A stretch of DNA of 64,000 bases from Candidatus Ideonella esbjergensis. GTDB lineage: Bacteria; Pseudomonadota; Gammaproteobacteria; Burkholderiales; Burkholderiaceae_C. How positions within the stretch are numbered: the stretch's first letter is position 1; every line of letters begins with the position of its first letter. The translations under genes and the position numbers were made by a program. Location: positions 1,364,001 to 1,428,000 of the forward strand of contig JADJLP010000001.1 of assembly GCA_016710065.1 (NCBI GenBank). Reading direction: 5' to 3'. Positions 15,192 through 24,359 of the stretch are shown here, one piece after another. A model generated the notes under the pieces. The model ran no database searches. It was not told the DNA's origin and worked only from the letters and a program-made list of their open reading frames with translations.

Positions 15192-15554
15192 ATGGCTGCC
15201 AAGAAATTCATGTTCGTCAACCGCAAGGCCCCCTACGGCACGATCTACGCGCTGGAGAGCCTGGAAGTGGTGCTGATCACCGCCACCTTCGACCAGGACG
15301 TCAGCCTGGCCTTCATCGACGATGGCGTGTTTGAGTTGGTCAAGGGCCAGGACACCAAGGCCATCGGCATCAAGAATCACTCCAAGACCTACCGCGCCCT
15401 CGACGGCTACGACGTCGAGAAGCTGTTCGTCGAGCGCGAGTCCATGGAGGCTCGCGGCCTGACCGAAGACGACCTGCTGGTGGACGTGGAGGTGCTGAGC
15501 AGCGCCGAGATGGCCGACCTGATGGCCGATCAAGACGTGGTGCTGAGCTTCTAA
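15192..15554 (+). CDS. dsrF: DsrF, sulfur relay subunit
   Basis: 120 residues, from the ATG at 15192 one base after the dsrE stop (the frame is open from 15084). It starts MAAKKFMFVNRKAPYGTIYA and has the DsrE/F fold pattern (VVLITATFDQDVSLAFIDDGVF), but contains no cysteine at all, so it is structural in the DsrEFH hexamer, as is usual for TusC/DsrF. Confidence 0.95.
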   Translation: MAAKKFMFVNRKAPYGTIYALESLEVVLITATFDQDVSLAFIDDGVFELVKGQDTKAIGIKNHSKTYRALDGYDVEKLFVERESMEARGLTEDDLLVDVEVLSSAEMADLMADQDVVLSF

Positions 15555-15567
15555 GGCAGGAACAGAC

Positions 15568-15867
15568 ATGCTGCACATCGTCAACAAATCGCACACACAG
15601 ACCACGTCGCTGCAAAGCTGCTTGCGCCTGGCCAAGGCTGGCCAAGCGCTGCTGCTGACCGAAGACGCGGTCTACGCCGCCACCACGGCTGCTGCGGCCA
15701 CTTCCGGCATCGCCGCCGCCATGGCCACGCTCAAGGTCTACGCATTGCAACCCGACGTGGACGCACGTGGCATGGCCGGCAAGCTGGTCGAGGGCGTCAC
15801 GCCCGTCGACTACGCCGGCTTTGTCGATCTGGTCACCGAGCATTCCAACAATCAATCCTGGCTTTGA
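15568..15867 (+). CDS. dsrH: DsrH, sulfur relay subunit
   Basis: 99 residues of the DsrH/TusB family (MLHIVNKSHTQTTSLQSCLR). Cys18 corresponds to the single conserved cysteine near residue 20 of the characterised DsrH. It completes the DsrEFH complex. It follows dsrF by 13 bases and precedes dsrC by 34 bases. Confidence 0.95.
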   Translation: MLHIVNKSHTQTTSLQSCLRLAKAGQALLLTEDAVYAATTAAAATSGIAAAMATLKVYALQPDVDARGMAGKLVEGVTPVDYAGFVDLVTEHSNNQSWL

Positions 15868-15901
15868 GCCAGGGCATTCCACATCCCCACAGGAGACAAG
15901 C

Positions 15902-16234
15902 ATGGGCATCGAAGTCAACGGCAACACCTACGAAACCGACGAAGAGGGCTACCTCGTCAACCTGGCCGAATGGAACGAAGACATTGGCAAGGTGCTGGCG
16001 CAGAGCGAAAACGTCGACATGACGGACGCGCACTGGGAAGTGGTGAACTTTCTGCGCGAGTACTACAACGAGTACCAGATCGCCCCTGCCGTGCGCGTGC
16101 TGACCAAGGCCATCGGCAAGCAGCTCGGCGCCGAGAAGGGCAACAGCAAGTACCTGTACGACCTGTTCCCCTACGGCCCGGCCAAGCAGGCCTGCAAGAT
16201 CGCCGGCCTGCCCAAGCCCACGGGCTGCGTGTAA
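15902..16234 (+). CDS. dsrC: DsrC, sulfur-carrying substrate protein of DsrAB
   Basis: 110 residues from the ATG at 15902 after AGGAG (frame open from 15767). Both redox cysteines of the C-terminal arm are present: Cys98 in KQACKIAG and the penultimate Cys109 (TGCV), separated by ten residues as in genuine DsrC. DsrC carries sulfur from DsrEFH as persulfide/trisulfide to DsrAB and exchanges electrons with DsrMKJOP. It differs from the single-cysteine relative at 10965-11294. Confidence 0.96.
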   Translation: MGIEVNGNTYETDEEGYLVNLAEWNEDIGKVLAQSENVDMTDAHWEVVNFLREYYNEYQIAPAVRVLTKAIGKQLGAEKGNSKYLYDLFPYGPAKQACKIAGLPKPTGCV

Positions 16235-16263
16235 CGAAACCACTTCATTCCCACGCTCTCTCG

Positions 16264-16360
16264 CCGTCATTCCCGCGAAGGCGGGAATCCACGAAGGCCA
16301 GGGAGCCTGGATTCCCGCCTGCGCGGGAATGAAGAATCTCCCGCCTGCGCGGGGTTGACG
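16264..16360. repeat. ATTCCCGC repeat pair between dsrC and dsrM
   Basis: One arm at 16265-16291 and an inverted arm at 16307-16332 form a long hairpin; a partial third arm follows at about 16338-16356. It sits inside the dsr operon in the 152-base gap after dsrC, where it could stabilise the upstream mRNA or attenuate transcription, so that dsrABEFHC is made in excess over the membrane genes. Confidence 0.8.
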
Positions 16361-16386
16361 GTCTGCCTACGCCTCTACCAGCCACC

Positions 16387-17112
16387 ATGCTGTCCATCAC
16401 CTACGCCGCGCTGTTCTACCTCGCTACGGCCATCCTCGTGATTGGCGTGGTGCGCAAGATCGCCAGCTATGCCGGCACGCCCGCGCCGCTGCTGATCCCC
16501 ACCACCCCGGCGCCCACCACCACCACCGGCGTGGTGCTGCGCATGGGCCGCGAGGTGGTGCTGTTCGAAAGCCTGTTCAAGTCCAGCAAATGGACCTGGA
16601 TCTTCGGCTGGATGTTCCACGCCGCGCTGGCCCTGGCCCTGCTGCGCCATGGCCGCTACTTCCAGCAACCGGTGTGGACGCTCACCGCCCTGGTGCAGGC
16701 CTTTGGCACCTACGCCGGCTTTGCCATGGTGGCCGGGCTGGCGGGGCTGTGGGCGCGCCGTTTCCTGGTGGACCGGGTGCGCTACATCTCCACGCCGTCT
16801 GATCATCTGCACCTGGCGCTGCTGCTGGCCATAGGCATCTCGGGCCTTACCCTGCGCTTCGTGGCCCACACCGACATCGTCGCGGTCAAGGCCTTCATGC
16901 TGGGCCTGATGCGCTTCGAGGTGATGCCGCTGCCGGCCGACCCGCTGCTGCTGTTGCACCTCACGCTGGTGGCCGCGCTGATGATCATCTTCCCGATCAG
17001 CAAGCTGCTGCACGCCCCGGGCATCTTCTTCAGCCCCACGCGCAACCAGGCCGACACCTCGCGCGAGAAGCGCCACATCTCTGCCTGGGCCGCAGCCCTG
17101 GAAAAAAAGTAA
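16387..17112 (+). CDS. dsrM: DsrM, NarI-like membrane cytochrome b
   Basis: 241 residues with about five membrane segments (for example 5-22, 70-88, 105-125, 145-165, 185-205) and the NarI-type histidines that bind two b hemes (FHAALALALLRHGRY; SDHLHLALLL; VAHTD). It is the quinone-reactive subunit of DsrMKJOP in the inner membrane. The start is ATG at 16387, just after repeat DNA. Upstream of dsrK by 25 bases. Confidence 0.93.
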   Translation: MLSITYAALFYLATAILVIGVVRKIASYAGTPAPLLIPTTPAPTTTTGVVLRMGREVVLFESLFKSSKWTWIFGWMFHAALALALLRHGRYFQQPVWTLTALVQAFGTYAGFAMVAGLAGLWARRFLVDRVRYISTPSDHLHLALLLAIGISGLTLRFVAHTDIVAVKAFMLGLMRFEVMPLPADPLLLLHLTLVAALMIIFPISKLLHAPGIFFSPTRNQADTSREKRHISAWAAALEKK

Positions 17113-17137
17113 AGAGCGGAAACAAAGAGCGCACACC

Positions 17138-18634
17138 ATGGCCACCGCCAAATTCGAGACACCCAAGCTCAAGCCCTACCCGGTGATCCCGCTGATCGTC
17201 GAAGGGGCGATGGCGCACAGCAAGCCCTACATTGCCAACGCCACCATCCAGACCGCCATCGGCTTTCCGGGTGAGTTGACCGAGGGCTGGGAGCAGCGCC
17301 TGGTGGCCAAGATGGGCGACATGCTGGACAAGTACCGCAGCCTGCGTGTCTACATGGACGCCTGTGTGCACTGCGGCGCCTGCTCAGACAAGTGCCACTA
17401 CTTTCTGGGCACGGCCGACCCCAAGAACATGCCGGTGGCCCGGCAAGATCTGATGCGCGCGGTCTACCGCCGCTACTTCACCTTCGCGGGCAAGCACTTT
17501 CCCAAGCTGGTGGGCGCGGTCGACATGACCAAGGACGTGCTGGACGAGTGGTGGAGCTACTACAACCAGTGCTCCGAGTGCCGCCGCTGCAGCGTCTTCT
17601 GCCCCTACGGCATCGACACCGCCGAGGTCACCATGGCCGCGCGCGAGATGATGGACTCGGTGGGCCTGGGCCAGAAGTACGCCAACGAGATCATTGGCAA
17701 GGTGCACCGCATCGGCAACAACCTGGGCATCCCCGAGCCGGCGTTGGCCGACACGCTGGCCGGCCTGGAGGAAGACACCAAGGAAGAAACCGGCCTGGAC
17801 GTGCGCTTTCCGCTCGACGAGCCTGGTGCCGAGGTGCTGCTGGTCACGCCGTCGGCCGATTTCTTCTCCGAGCCGCATGTGGAAAGCCTGATTGGCTATG
17901 CCAAGGTCTTCCACGCCGCCGGCATCAAGTGGACGCTGTCGAGCAAGGCCAGCGAGGCCGGCAACTTCGGCATGTTCATCGGCAACTACGAGCAGATGCG
18001 CAACATCTCGCTGCGCGTCAAAGAGGCTGCCGAAGAACTGGGCGTCAAGCGCATCGTGGTGGGCGAGTGCGGCCATGCCTGGCGCGTGGCCTACAGCTTC
18101 TGGAACACGTTGATGGGCCCGCTCAAGGGCATGGACCCTCGCTACCCCGTGCCCCAGCACATCTGCGAGTTCACGTACGACCTGATTCAGCGCGGCGCCA
18201 TCTCGTTCGACAAAGAGAAGAACGACGACAAGGTCATCACCTTCCACGATTCGTGCAATGTGGCCCGCGGCTCGCGCATGGGCAGCATGCCCGGCGGGCA
18301 GTTCGTGATCCCGCGCGAGATCATCAAGGCGGTGGCCAACAACTTCCACGACATGGCGCCCGGCACCATCCACGAAGCCACCTTCTGCTGCGGTGGTGGT
18401 GGCGGCTTGCTCACCGACGATTTGATGGAGCTGCGCGTCAAGGGCGCGCTGCCCCGCATGGAAGCCCTGAAGAACGTGGTGGACGACCACCAGGTGAACT
18501 TCATGGCCACCATTTGCGCGATCTGCAAGGCCCAGTTCAGCAAGGTGCTGCCGGCGTACGGCTTCAGCATGGGCATGGTGGGCGGCGTCCACCAACTGGT
18601 GAGCAAAGCCATTCGGTTGGGCGAACCCAAGTAA
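17138..18634 (+). CDS. dsrK: DsrK, HdrD-like iron-sulfur subunit
   Basis: 498 residues. Two [4Fe-4S] clusters: CVHCGACSDKC (Cys76, 79, 82, 86) and CSECRRCSVFC (Cys145, 148, 151, 155). Further on, CGHAWR, the phrase HDSCNVARGSR and CCGGGGGLL belong to the CCG domains that bind the catalytic cluster of heterodisulfide reductase-like proteins. DsrK is thought to take electrons from the DsrC thiol/trisulfide and pass them to DsrM. Cytoplasmic side of the membrane complex. Confidence 0.95.
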   Translation: MATAKFETPKLKPYPVIPLIVEGAMAHSKPYIANATIQTAIGFPGELTEGWEQRLVAKMGDMLDKYRSLRVYMDACVHCGACSDKCHYFLGTADPKNMPVARQDLMRAVYRRYFTFAGKHFPKLVGAVDMTKDVLDEWWSYYNQCSECRRCSVFCPYGIDTAEVTMAAREMMDSVGLGQKYANEIIGKVHRIGNNLGIPEPALADTLAGLEEDTKEETGLDVRFPLDEPGAEVLLVTPSADFFSEPHVESLIGYAKVFHAAGIKWTLSSKASEAGNFGMFIGNYEQMRNISLRVKEAAEELGVKRIVVGECGHAWRVAYSFWNTLMGPLKGMDPRYPVPQHICEFTYDLIQRGAISFDKEKNDDKVITFHDSCNVARGSRMGSMPGGQFVIPREIIKAVANNFHDMAPGTIHEATFCCGGGGGLLTDDLMELRVKGALPRMEALKNVVDDHQVNFMATICAICKAQFSKVLPAYGFSMGMVGGVHQLVSKAIRLGEPK

Positions 18635-18655
18635 TCACAACGAGGAGCAAGACAC

Positions 18656-19933
18656 ATGGCCCACATCGTCATCATGGGTGCCGGCATCGGCGGCATGCCT
18701 GCCGCGTACGAGATGCGCGACATGCTGGACAAGCAGCACAAGATCACGGTGGTCAGCGCGGTTGACTACTTCCAGTTCGTGCCGTCCAACCCCTGGGTGG
18801 CCGTGGGCTGGCGCACCCGCGACGAGGTGGTGCTGCAAGTGGCGCCGCTGCTGGAGAAGAAGGGCATTGCCTTCATCCCCAAGGCCGTGACCAAGATCGA
18901 TGCCGAGGCCAGCAAGCTCGAACTCGCCGGCGGCGACACGTTGGCGTATGACTACCTGGTCATCACCACCGGCCCCAAGCTGAGCTTTGACGAGATCCCC
19001 GGGGCTGGCCCGCACAACGGCTTCACCGATTCGGTCTGCAGCGTCGACCATGCCCAAACCTTCTGGGGCAAATACCAGGAGTTCCTGAAGAACCCCGGCC
19101 CCATCGTGGTGGGTGCCATGCCGCTGGCCAGTTGTTTCGGCCCGGCCTACGAGTTCGCCTTCATCCTCGATGCCGACCTGCGCAAGCGCAAGCTGCGCAA
19201 CAAGGTGCCCATCACCTTCGTCACCAGCGAGCCCTACATTGGCCACCTGGGCCTGGGCGGCGTGGGCGACAGCAAGTCGATGATGGAATCGGAGATGCGT
19301 GGCCACGACATGAAGTGGATCACCAACGCCAAGACCACCAAGGTGGAAGAGGGCAAGATCTTCGTCACCCAGTTGGATGACCTGGGCCAGGTCTTCAAGG
19401 AGCACGAGGTGCCCTTCAAGCTGGCCATGATGCTGCCCGCCTTCAAGGGGGTGGACGCGGTGGCGGCGGTGCCCAACCTGTGCAACCCGCGCGGCTTTGT
19501 GCTGATCGACGAATACCAGCGCAGCAAGGCCTACAAGAACATCTTCAGTGCTGGCGTGTGCGTGGCCATTCCGCCGGTGGAAGTGACACCTGTGCCCACT
19601 GGTGCGCCCAAGACCGGCTACATGATCGAGACCATGATCTCGGCCATCGTGCACAACATTCAAGACGAGCTGAATGGCCGCACGCCCTGCACCAAGGCCA
19701 CCTGGAACGCCATCTGCCTGGCCGACATGGGCGACACCGGCGCCGCCTTCGTGGCGCTGCCGCAGATCCCGCCGCGCAACGTGAACTGGTTCAAGAAGGG
19801 CAAATGGGTGCACCTGGCCAAGATCGCCTTCGAGAAGTACTTCATGCGCAAGCTCAAGACCGGCAATTCCGAGCCCATCTACGAAAAGTATGTGTTGAAG
19901 GCCATGGGCATCGTGCGCTTGACCAAGCACTGA
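18656..19933 (+). CDS. sqr: Type I sulfide:quinone oxidoreductase inserted in the dsr operon
   Basis: 425 residues, FAD-dependent, with N-terminal dinucleotide-binding motif GAGIGGMPAAYEM. The three catalytic cysteines fall where they do in the Acidithiobacillus enzyme: Cys128 (SVCSVDHA), Cys160 (ASCFGPAYEF) and Cys354 (AICLADMGD). The segment FSAGVCVAIPPVEVTPVPTG is also characteristic. The enzyme oxidises sulfide to sulfane sulfur/polysulfide and reduces quinone at the inner membrane. It has its own RBS (GAGGAG) 21 bases after dsrK and is followed 62 bases later by dsrL. The standard dsr operon has no sqr at this place. Confidence 0.93.
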   Translation: MAHIVIMGAGIGGMPAAYEMRDMLDKQHKITVVSAVDYFQFVPSNPWVAVGWRTRDEVVLQVAPLLEKKGIAFIPKAVTKIDAEASKLELAGGDTLAYDYLVITTGPKLSFDEIPGAGPHNGFTDSVCSVDHAQTFWGKYQEFLKNPGPIVVGAMPLASCFGPAYEFAFILDADLRKRKLRNKVPITFVTSEPYIGHLGLGGVGDSKSMMESEMRGHDMKWITNAKTTKVEEGKIFVTQLDDLGQVFKEHEVPFKLAMMLPAFKGVDAVAAVPNLCNPRGFVLIDEYQRSKAYKNIFSAGVCVAIPPVEVTPVPTGAPKTGYMIETMISAIVHNIQDELNGRTPCTKATWNAICLADMGDTGAAFVALPQIPPRNVNWFKKGKWVHLAKIAFEKYFMRKLKTGNSEPIYEKYVLKAMGIVRLTKH

Positions 19934-19995
19934 GCGCCTGAGAGCCTCGCAGAGGCTCTGAGCCCCAACCCAAGAACCACCAGGAGACGCACGCG

Positions 19996-21963
19996 ATGTC
20001 CTCACCCACTGACCAGGCCAGCCCCAAGCCGCTGAACTTTCGCCGCTACAAGGATGGCAACACCCAGCTGAAAAGCTGGCAAGACCAGATCTTCGACGCA
20101 GACCATTCGCACAAGTGCCCCACCTACATCCAGAGCACGCCTCCCTGCCAGGGCAGTTGCCCCTCGGGTGAAGACATCCGCGGCTACCTCAACATCGTGC
20201 GCGGCGTCGAGAAGCCGCCGGCCGGCATGCCCTGGCAGGAGTACGCCTGGCTCCGCCTGACCGAGGCCAACCCCCTTCCTTCGGTGATGGGCCGTGTCTG
20301 CCCGGCCCCTTGCGAATCGGGCTGCAACCGCAACCAGGTGGAAGACTTCGTCGGCATCAATTCGGTCGAGCACTTTCTGGGCGAGTGGGCCATCGAGCAC
20401 AGGCTGGCCTTCCCCAAGCCAGAGCTGAGCAGTGGCAAGACCGTGGCCGTGATCGGCGGCGGCCCGGCCGGCCTGTCGGCCGCCTACCAGCTGGCCAAGA
20501 AGGGCCACGCCGTCACCATCTTCGACGAACGCGCCGAGCTGGGCGGCATGATGCGCTACGGCATCCCGGGCTTCCGCACGCCGCGCGAGGTGCTGGACGC
20601 CGAGATCGGCCGCATCATGGCCATGGGTGTCACCGCGCGCATGAACTGCCGCATCGGCACCGACATCACGCTCGACCAGATCAAGGCCGATTTCGACGCT
20701 GTCTTCTTGGGCATGGGTGCGCAGAGCGGCCGGCCGCTGCCGGTGGAAGGCGCCGAGGCCCCCAACTGCGTCACCGCCACGGCCTTCCTCAAGGCCTTCA
20801 ACGACGGCCGTTTGCAGCACGTGGGCAAGCGCGTGCTGGTGGTGGGCGGTGGCGACACCTCCATCGACGTGGCCACCGTGGCTCGCCGCCTGGGCCACAT
20901 CGACGCCATCCACGCCACCGACCGGCCCGAGCAGGCGCTGGTGGAAGTGACGGGCTATGCTGCCCACGACGCCGCGCTGCTCTCGCAGCGCCAGGGCGCG
21001 CATGTGACGCTGACCTCGATCTTCGCGATTGACAAGATGCAGGCCAGCAAGCACGAGGTGGAGCATGCACTTTCAGAGGGCATCACCATCCGTGGTGGCA
21101 TGGCCCCGGTGGCCGTGCTGCGCGGCGCCGATGGCCGCGCCACCGGCCTCAAGCTGGCCCGCTGCGAGGCCAAGATCGTGGGCGGCAAGCTCGACGTGAA
21201 GATGATCGAAGGCACCGAGGAAATCATCGAGGCCGACCTGATCGTCTCGGCCATCGGCCAGGCGGTGGACTTCGCCGGCCTGGAAGTGCTGAACAACGGC
21301 AAGGGCGGCATCACCGCCGACAAGAACTACCAGGTTCAGGGTCAGGACGGCATGTTCGTGGGTGGCGACGTGGTGCGCCCGCACCTGCTCACCACGGCCA
21401 TCGGCCATGGCAGCATCGCCGCCGACGGCATCGACCGCTTCCTGGGCGGCGAGGCGCTGGACAAGCGCCCCAAGGTGGACGTGCACAGCTTCGACCTGAT
21501 GCGCAAGATGGTGGAAAAGGGCCTGAAGGTCACCACCATCGCCGAGCCCACGCGCGGCACCGACAAATCCACCGGCGCAGTGCACAACTTCGACAACCGT
21601 TCCGACCGCTACGTCATTCCGCACAAGGAGCTGTTCCTTGGCCACTTCAACTACACCGACCGCAACAAGCGCAACATCGTCAGCCTCACCGCCGACGAGG
21701 CGCTGAACAACTTTGAAGAGCGTCTGATCCCGTTGCTGGAGGCGCAAGCCCAAGCCGAGGCCAAGCGCTGCATGAGCTGCGGCCAGTGCTTCGAGTGCGA
21801 CAACTGCGTGGTCTATTGCCCGCAAACGGCCGTGTTCAAGGTGCCCAAGGCCAAGGCCACCACCGGCCGCTATGTGGACACCGACTACGCCAAGTGCGTG
21901 GGCTGCCACATCTGCAAGGACGTGTGTCCTACGGGCTACATCCAGATGGGCCTCGGAGAGTAA
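19996..21963 (+). CDS. dsrL: DsrL, iron-sulfur flavoprotein NAD(P)H oxidoreductase
   Basis: 655 residues. N-terminal cysteine-rich GltD-like region (CPTYIQSTPPCQGSCPSGED; CPAPCESGC), FAD motif VAVIGGGPAGLSAAYQLAK near residue 152, NAD(P) motif VLVVGGGDTSIDVA near 280, and a C-terminal domain with two ferredoxin clusters (CMSCGQCFECDNCVVYC; CVGCHICKDVC). DsrL couples DsrAB-dependent sulfur oxidation to NAD+ reduction. Length and domain order match DsrL-1 of phototrophic and chemotrophic oxidisers. Confidence 0.95.
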   Translation: MSSPTDQASPKPLNFRRYKDGNTQLKSWQDQIFDADHSHKCPTYIQSTPPCQGSCPSGEDIRGYLNIVRGVEKPPAGMPWQEYAWLRLTEANPLPSVMGRVCPAPCESGCNRNQVEDFVGINSVEHFLGEWAIEHRLAFPKPELSSGKTVAVIGGGPAGLSAAYQLAKKGHAVTIFDERAELGGMMRYGIPGFRTPREVLDAEIGRIMAMGVTARMNCRIGTDITLDQIKADFDAVFLGMGAQSGRPLPVEGAEAPNCVTATAFLKAFNDGRLQHVGKRVLVVGGGDTSIDVATVARRLGHIDAIHATDRPEQALVEVTGYAAHDAALLSQRQGAHVTLTSIFAIDKMQASKHEVEHALSEGITIRGGMAPVAVLRGADGRATGLKLARCEAKIVGGKLDVKMIEGTEEIIEADLIVSAIGQAVDFAGLEVLNNGKGGITADKNYQVQGQDGMFVGGDVVRPHLLTTAIGHGSIAADGIDRFLGGEALDKRPKVDVHSFDLMRKMVEKGLKVTTIAEPTRGTDKSTGAVHNFDNRSDRYVIPHKELFLGHFNYTDRNKRNIVSLTADEALNNFEERLIPLLEAQAQAEAKRCMSCGQCFECDNCVVYCPQTAVFKVPKAKATTGRYVDTDYAKCVGCHICKDVCPTGYIQMGLGE

Positions 21964-21966
21964 GCC

Positions 21967-22377
21967 GTGCTGCGTGCCTGCCTGCTTGTACTCGCGCTGC
22001 TGCTGGCGCCCTTCATCAGCCTGGCGGCCGAGGGCTCGCGCACGCCCATGCCGGTGATCGAGAAGGCCACCGCAGGCACCACCTGCGTGGCCGACCCGGC
22101 CACCATGCGCCGCACGCACATGGATTTGCTCAAGCACCAGCGCAACGACACCGTGCGCGGCGGCGTGCGCACCGGTGCGTCCAGCCTCAAGGCCTGCATC
22201 AACTGCCACGCCAGCCAGCAGACGCACAGCGTGGTGCAGGCCGAGACCAATTTCTGCGTCAGCTGCCACAGCTACGCGGCGGTGCAGATCGACTGCTTCG
22301 AGTGCCACAGCAGCAAGCCTGCGGGCGCAGCGCATACGGCTGCTGCGCCGGCGGTTCAGACCGTGGGGGCGAAATGA
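21967..22377 (+). CDS. dsrJ: DsrJ, periplasmic triheme cytochrome c
   Basis: 136 residues from a GTG start (21967), three bases after the dsrL stop. A signal/anchor segment (LLVLALLLAPFISLA) is followed by three heme motifs: CINCH (77-81), CVSCH (97-101) and CFECH (110-114). Cys40 (GTTCVADP) is in the place of the unusual cysteine ligand known in DsrJ. Part of the DsrMKJOP complex, periplasmic side. Confidence 0.93.
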   Translation: MLRACLLVLALLLAPFISLAAEGSRTPMPVIEKATAGTTCVADPATMRRTHMDLLKHQRNDTVRGGVRTGASSLKACINCHASQQTHSVVQAETNFCVSCHSYAAVQIDCFECHSSKPAGAAHTAAAPAVQTVGAK

Positions 22378-23159
22378 GCGGCACACCCGGAACACCGAGT
22401 ACCAAGGCCCTGGATACCAAGGCCCCGGAGGCCAACCCACGGCGCGGCTTCCTGAGCGTGGCCGCCGCTGGCCTGGGCGGCGTCTTCATCGCGCCCGGCA
22501 TCCAGCTGATGACGGTGGCCCACGCCGCCACCCCCACCAACGCGCTCTCGGCTGGCGCCAACCCGCAAGTGCGATGGGGCATGCTGATCGACGCCGGCAA
22601 GTGCGTGGAGGGCTGCAGCGATTGCGTCAGTGCCTGCAACACCGAGAACGGCCTGAACCCCACGGTGAGCCCCACCAGCGCGCAGTGGATACGCAAGATC
22701 GAGATCAAGCAGATCAGCACCGGCCGCACCGCGTCGGCCCCGGTGATGTGCCAGCACTGCGCCGAGCCGCCCTGCGTGGACGTGTGCCCCACGGGCGCCT
22801 CGTTCAAGCGCGCCGACGGCATCGTGCTGGTTGACCGCCATTCCTGCATCGGCTGTCGCTATTGCATGATGGCCTGCCCCTACAAGGCTCGCTCGTTCGT
22901 GCACGAAGAGCTGAGCGAGCAGGTGGCCGATGTGCCGCGCGGCAAGGGCTGCGTGGAGAGTTGCACCCTGTGCGTGCACCGCCTCGACCAGGGCGACAAG
23001 ACGACGGCCTGCGCCCAGGCTTGCAGCCACGGCGCCATCCTGTTCGGCGACCTGAACGACGCCAGCAGTGACATCGCCAGAAAAGTGCGCGAGATCCAGA
23101 CCACGCAGTTGCGGGCAGATCTCAAGCTCGACCCCGGCGTTCGCTACCACGGACTCTGA
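22374..23159 (+). CDS. dsrO: DsrO, periplasmic iron-sulfur protein with Tat signal
   Basis: 261 residues; the ATG at 22374 overlaps the dsrJ stop (ATGA). A twin-arginine signal RRGFLSVAAAG at 23-33 sends the folded protein to the periplasm. Four ferredoxin-like cysteine groups follow (CVEGCSDCVSAC; CQHCAEPPCVDVC; CIGCRYCMMAC; CVESCTLC), typical of the NrfC/HybA family. It pairs with DsrP in electron exchange with the quinone pool. Confidence 0.94.
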   Translation: MSGTPGTPSTKALDTKAPEANPRRGFLSVAAAGLGGVFIAPGIQLMTVAHAATPTNALSAGANPQVRWGMLIDAGKCVEGCSDCVSACNTENGLNPTVSPTSAQWIRKIEIKQISTGRTASAPVMCQHCAEPPCVDVCPTGASFKRADGIVLVDRHSCIGCRYCMMACPYKARSFVHEELSEQVADVPRGKGCVESCTLCVHRLDQGDKTTACAQACSHGAILFGDLNDASSDIARKVREIQTTQLRADLKLDPGVRYHGL

Positions 23160-23162
23160 ACC

Positions 23163-24332
23163 ATGCGCACCGATACCACCCAATTCTGGATGATGGCCGC
23201 GCTGGGCGCGGTGCTCACCGCCATCGGCCTGGCCGCCGCCCACTACATGGAGCTGCACGGTCACGTCGTCACCGGCATGAACAACCAGATCGTCTGGGGC
23301 CTGCCGCACGTGTTTGCCATTTTCATGGTGGTGGCCGCTTCGGGCGTGCTGAACGTCGCCTCCATCGGGTCGGTCTTCGGCCAGGGCGTGTACAAGCCGC
23401 GCGCGCCGCTCTCGGGCCTGCTCAGCATCGCCTTGCTGGCCGGTGGCCTGATGGTGCTGATGCTCGATCTGGGCCGGCCCGACCGCATCATCGTGGCCGC
23501 CACGCACTACAACTTCAAGTCGGTGTTTGCCTGGAACGTCATCCTCTACTCGGGCATGACGGGCATCATCGCCGTCTACCTCTGGACCATGTTCGAGCGC
23601 AAGCTCAACCCCTACTCCAAGGCCGCCGGCCTGGCCGCGCTGGTGTGGCGCTTCGTGCTCACCACTGGCACCGGCTCCATCTTTGCCTTCCTCACCGCTC
23701 GCCAGGCCTATGGCTCGGCGCTGCTGGCGCCGCTGTTCATCGTGCTCTCGTTCGGCTGGGGGCTGGCGGTGTTCCTGATCGTGCAGGCCACCATGTACAA
23801 GTGGACCGGCCTCACGCTTGATGACGCCATCCAGCGCCGCATGGCTCGATTGCTGGGCGTGTTCATCGCCGCCTCGCTGTACCTGGTGGCGGTCTACCAC
23901 CTCACCAACCTGTACTTCGCCCGCCAGGGTGCGTTCGAGGCCTTCATCCTGCGCGACGGCGGCATCTACCCTCAACTGTTCTGGCTGGGTTATGTGCTGC
24001 TGGGCGCGCTGCTGCCGCTGGCCCTGCTGTTCCACCCCAAGAGTACCGGTGCGCGCTGGACCTTTGCCGCCTCGGTGCTGGTGGTGCTGGGCGCGTTCGC
24101 CTGGCTCTATGTGTTCATCATCGGTGGCCAGGCCTTCCCGTTGGAGATCTTCCCGGGCAGCGTGGTGAGCAGCAGTTTTGGCGACGGTGCCGTGGCGGCC
24201 TACAGCCCTTCGCTGCCCGAGTTGCTGCTGGGCATTGGCGGCCTGGGTGCGGCCTACCTCATCACCGTGGTGGGCATACGTGCGCTGGATTTCATGCCGC
24301 AAGACGACTTTGCGCTCGGCGCGAAGCATTGA
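23163..24332 (+). CDS. dsrP: DsrP, NrfD-like membrane subunit
   Basis: 389 residues with about ten hydrophobic segments, NrfD/PsrC family. It lies three bases after dsrO. Typical phrases are GLPHVFAIFMVVAASGVLNVASI and LLMVLMLDLGRPDR-like MVLMLDLGRPDRI. DsrP is thought to be the quinone-binding partner of DsrO in the DsrMKJOP complex of the inner membrane. Confidence 0.93.
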   Translation: MRTDTTQFWMMAALGAVLTAIGLAAAHYMELHGHVVTGMNNQIVWGLPHVFAIFMVVAASGVLNVASIGSVFGQGVYKPRAPLSGLLSIALLAGGLMVLMLDLGRPDRIIVAATHYNFKSVFAWNVILYSGMTGIIAVYLWTMFERKLNPYSKAAGLAALVWRFVLTTGTGSIFAFLTARQAYGSALLAPLFIVLSFGWGLAVFLIVQATMYKWTGLTLDDAIQRRMARLLGVFIAASLYLVAVYHLTNLYFARQGAFEAFILRDGGIYPQLFWLGYVLLGALLPLALLFHPKSTGARWTFAASVLVVLGAFAWLYVFIIGGQAFPLEIFPGSVVSSSFGDGAVAAYSPSLPELLLGIGGLGAAYLITVVGIRALDFMPQDDFALGAKH

Positions 24333-24359
24333 GCCCTGACCTTCGCTGCGAGCGACGCC

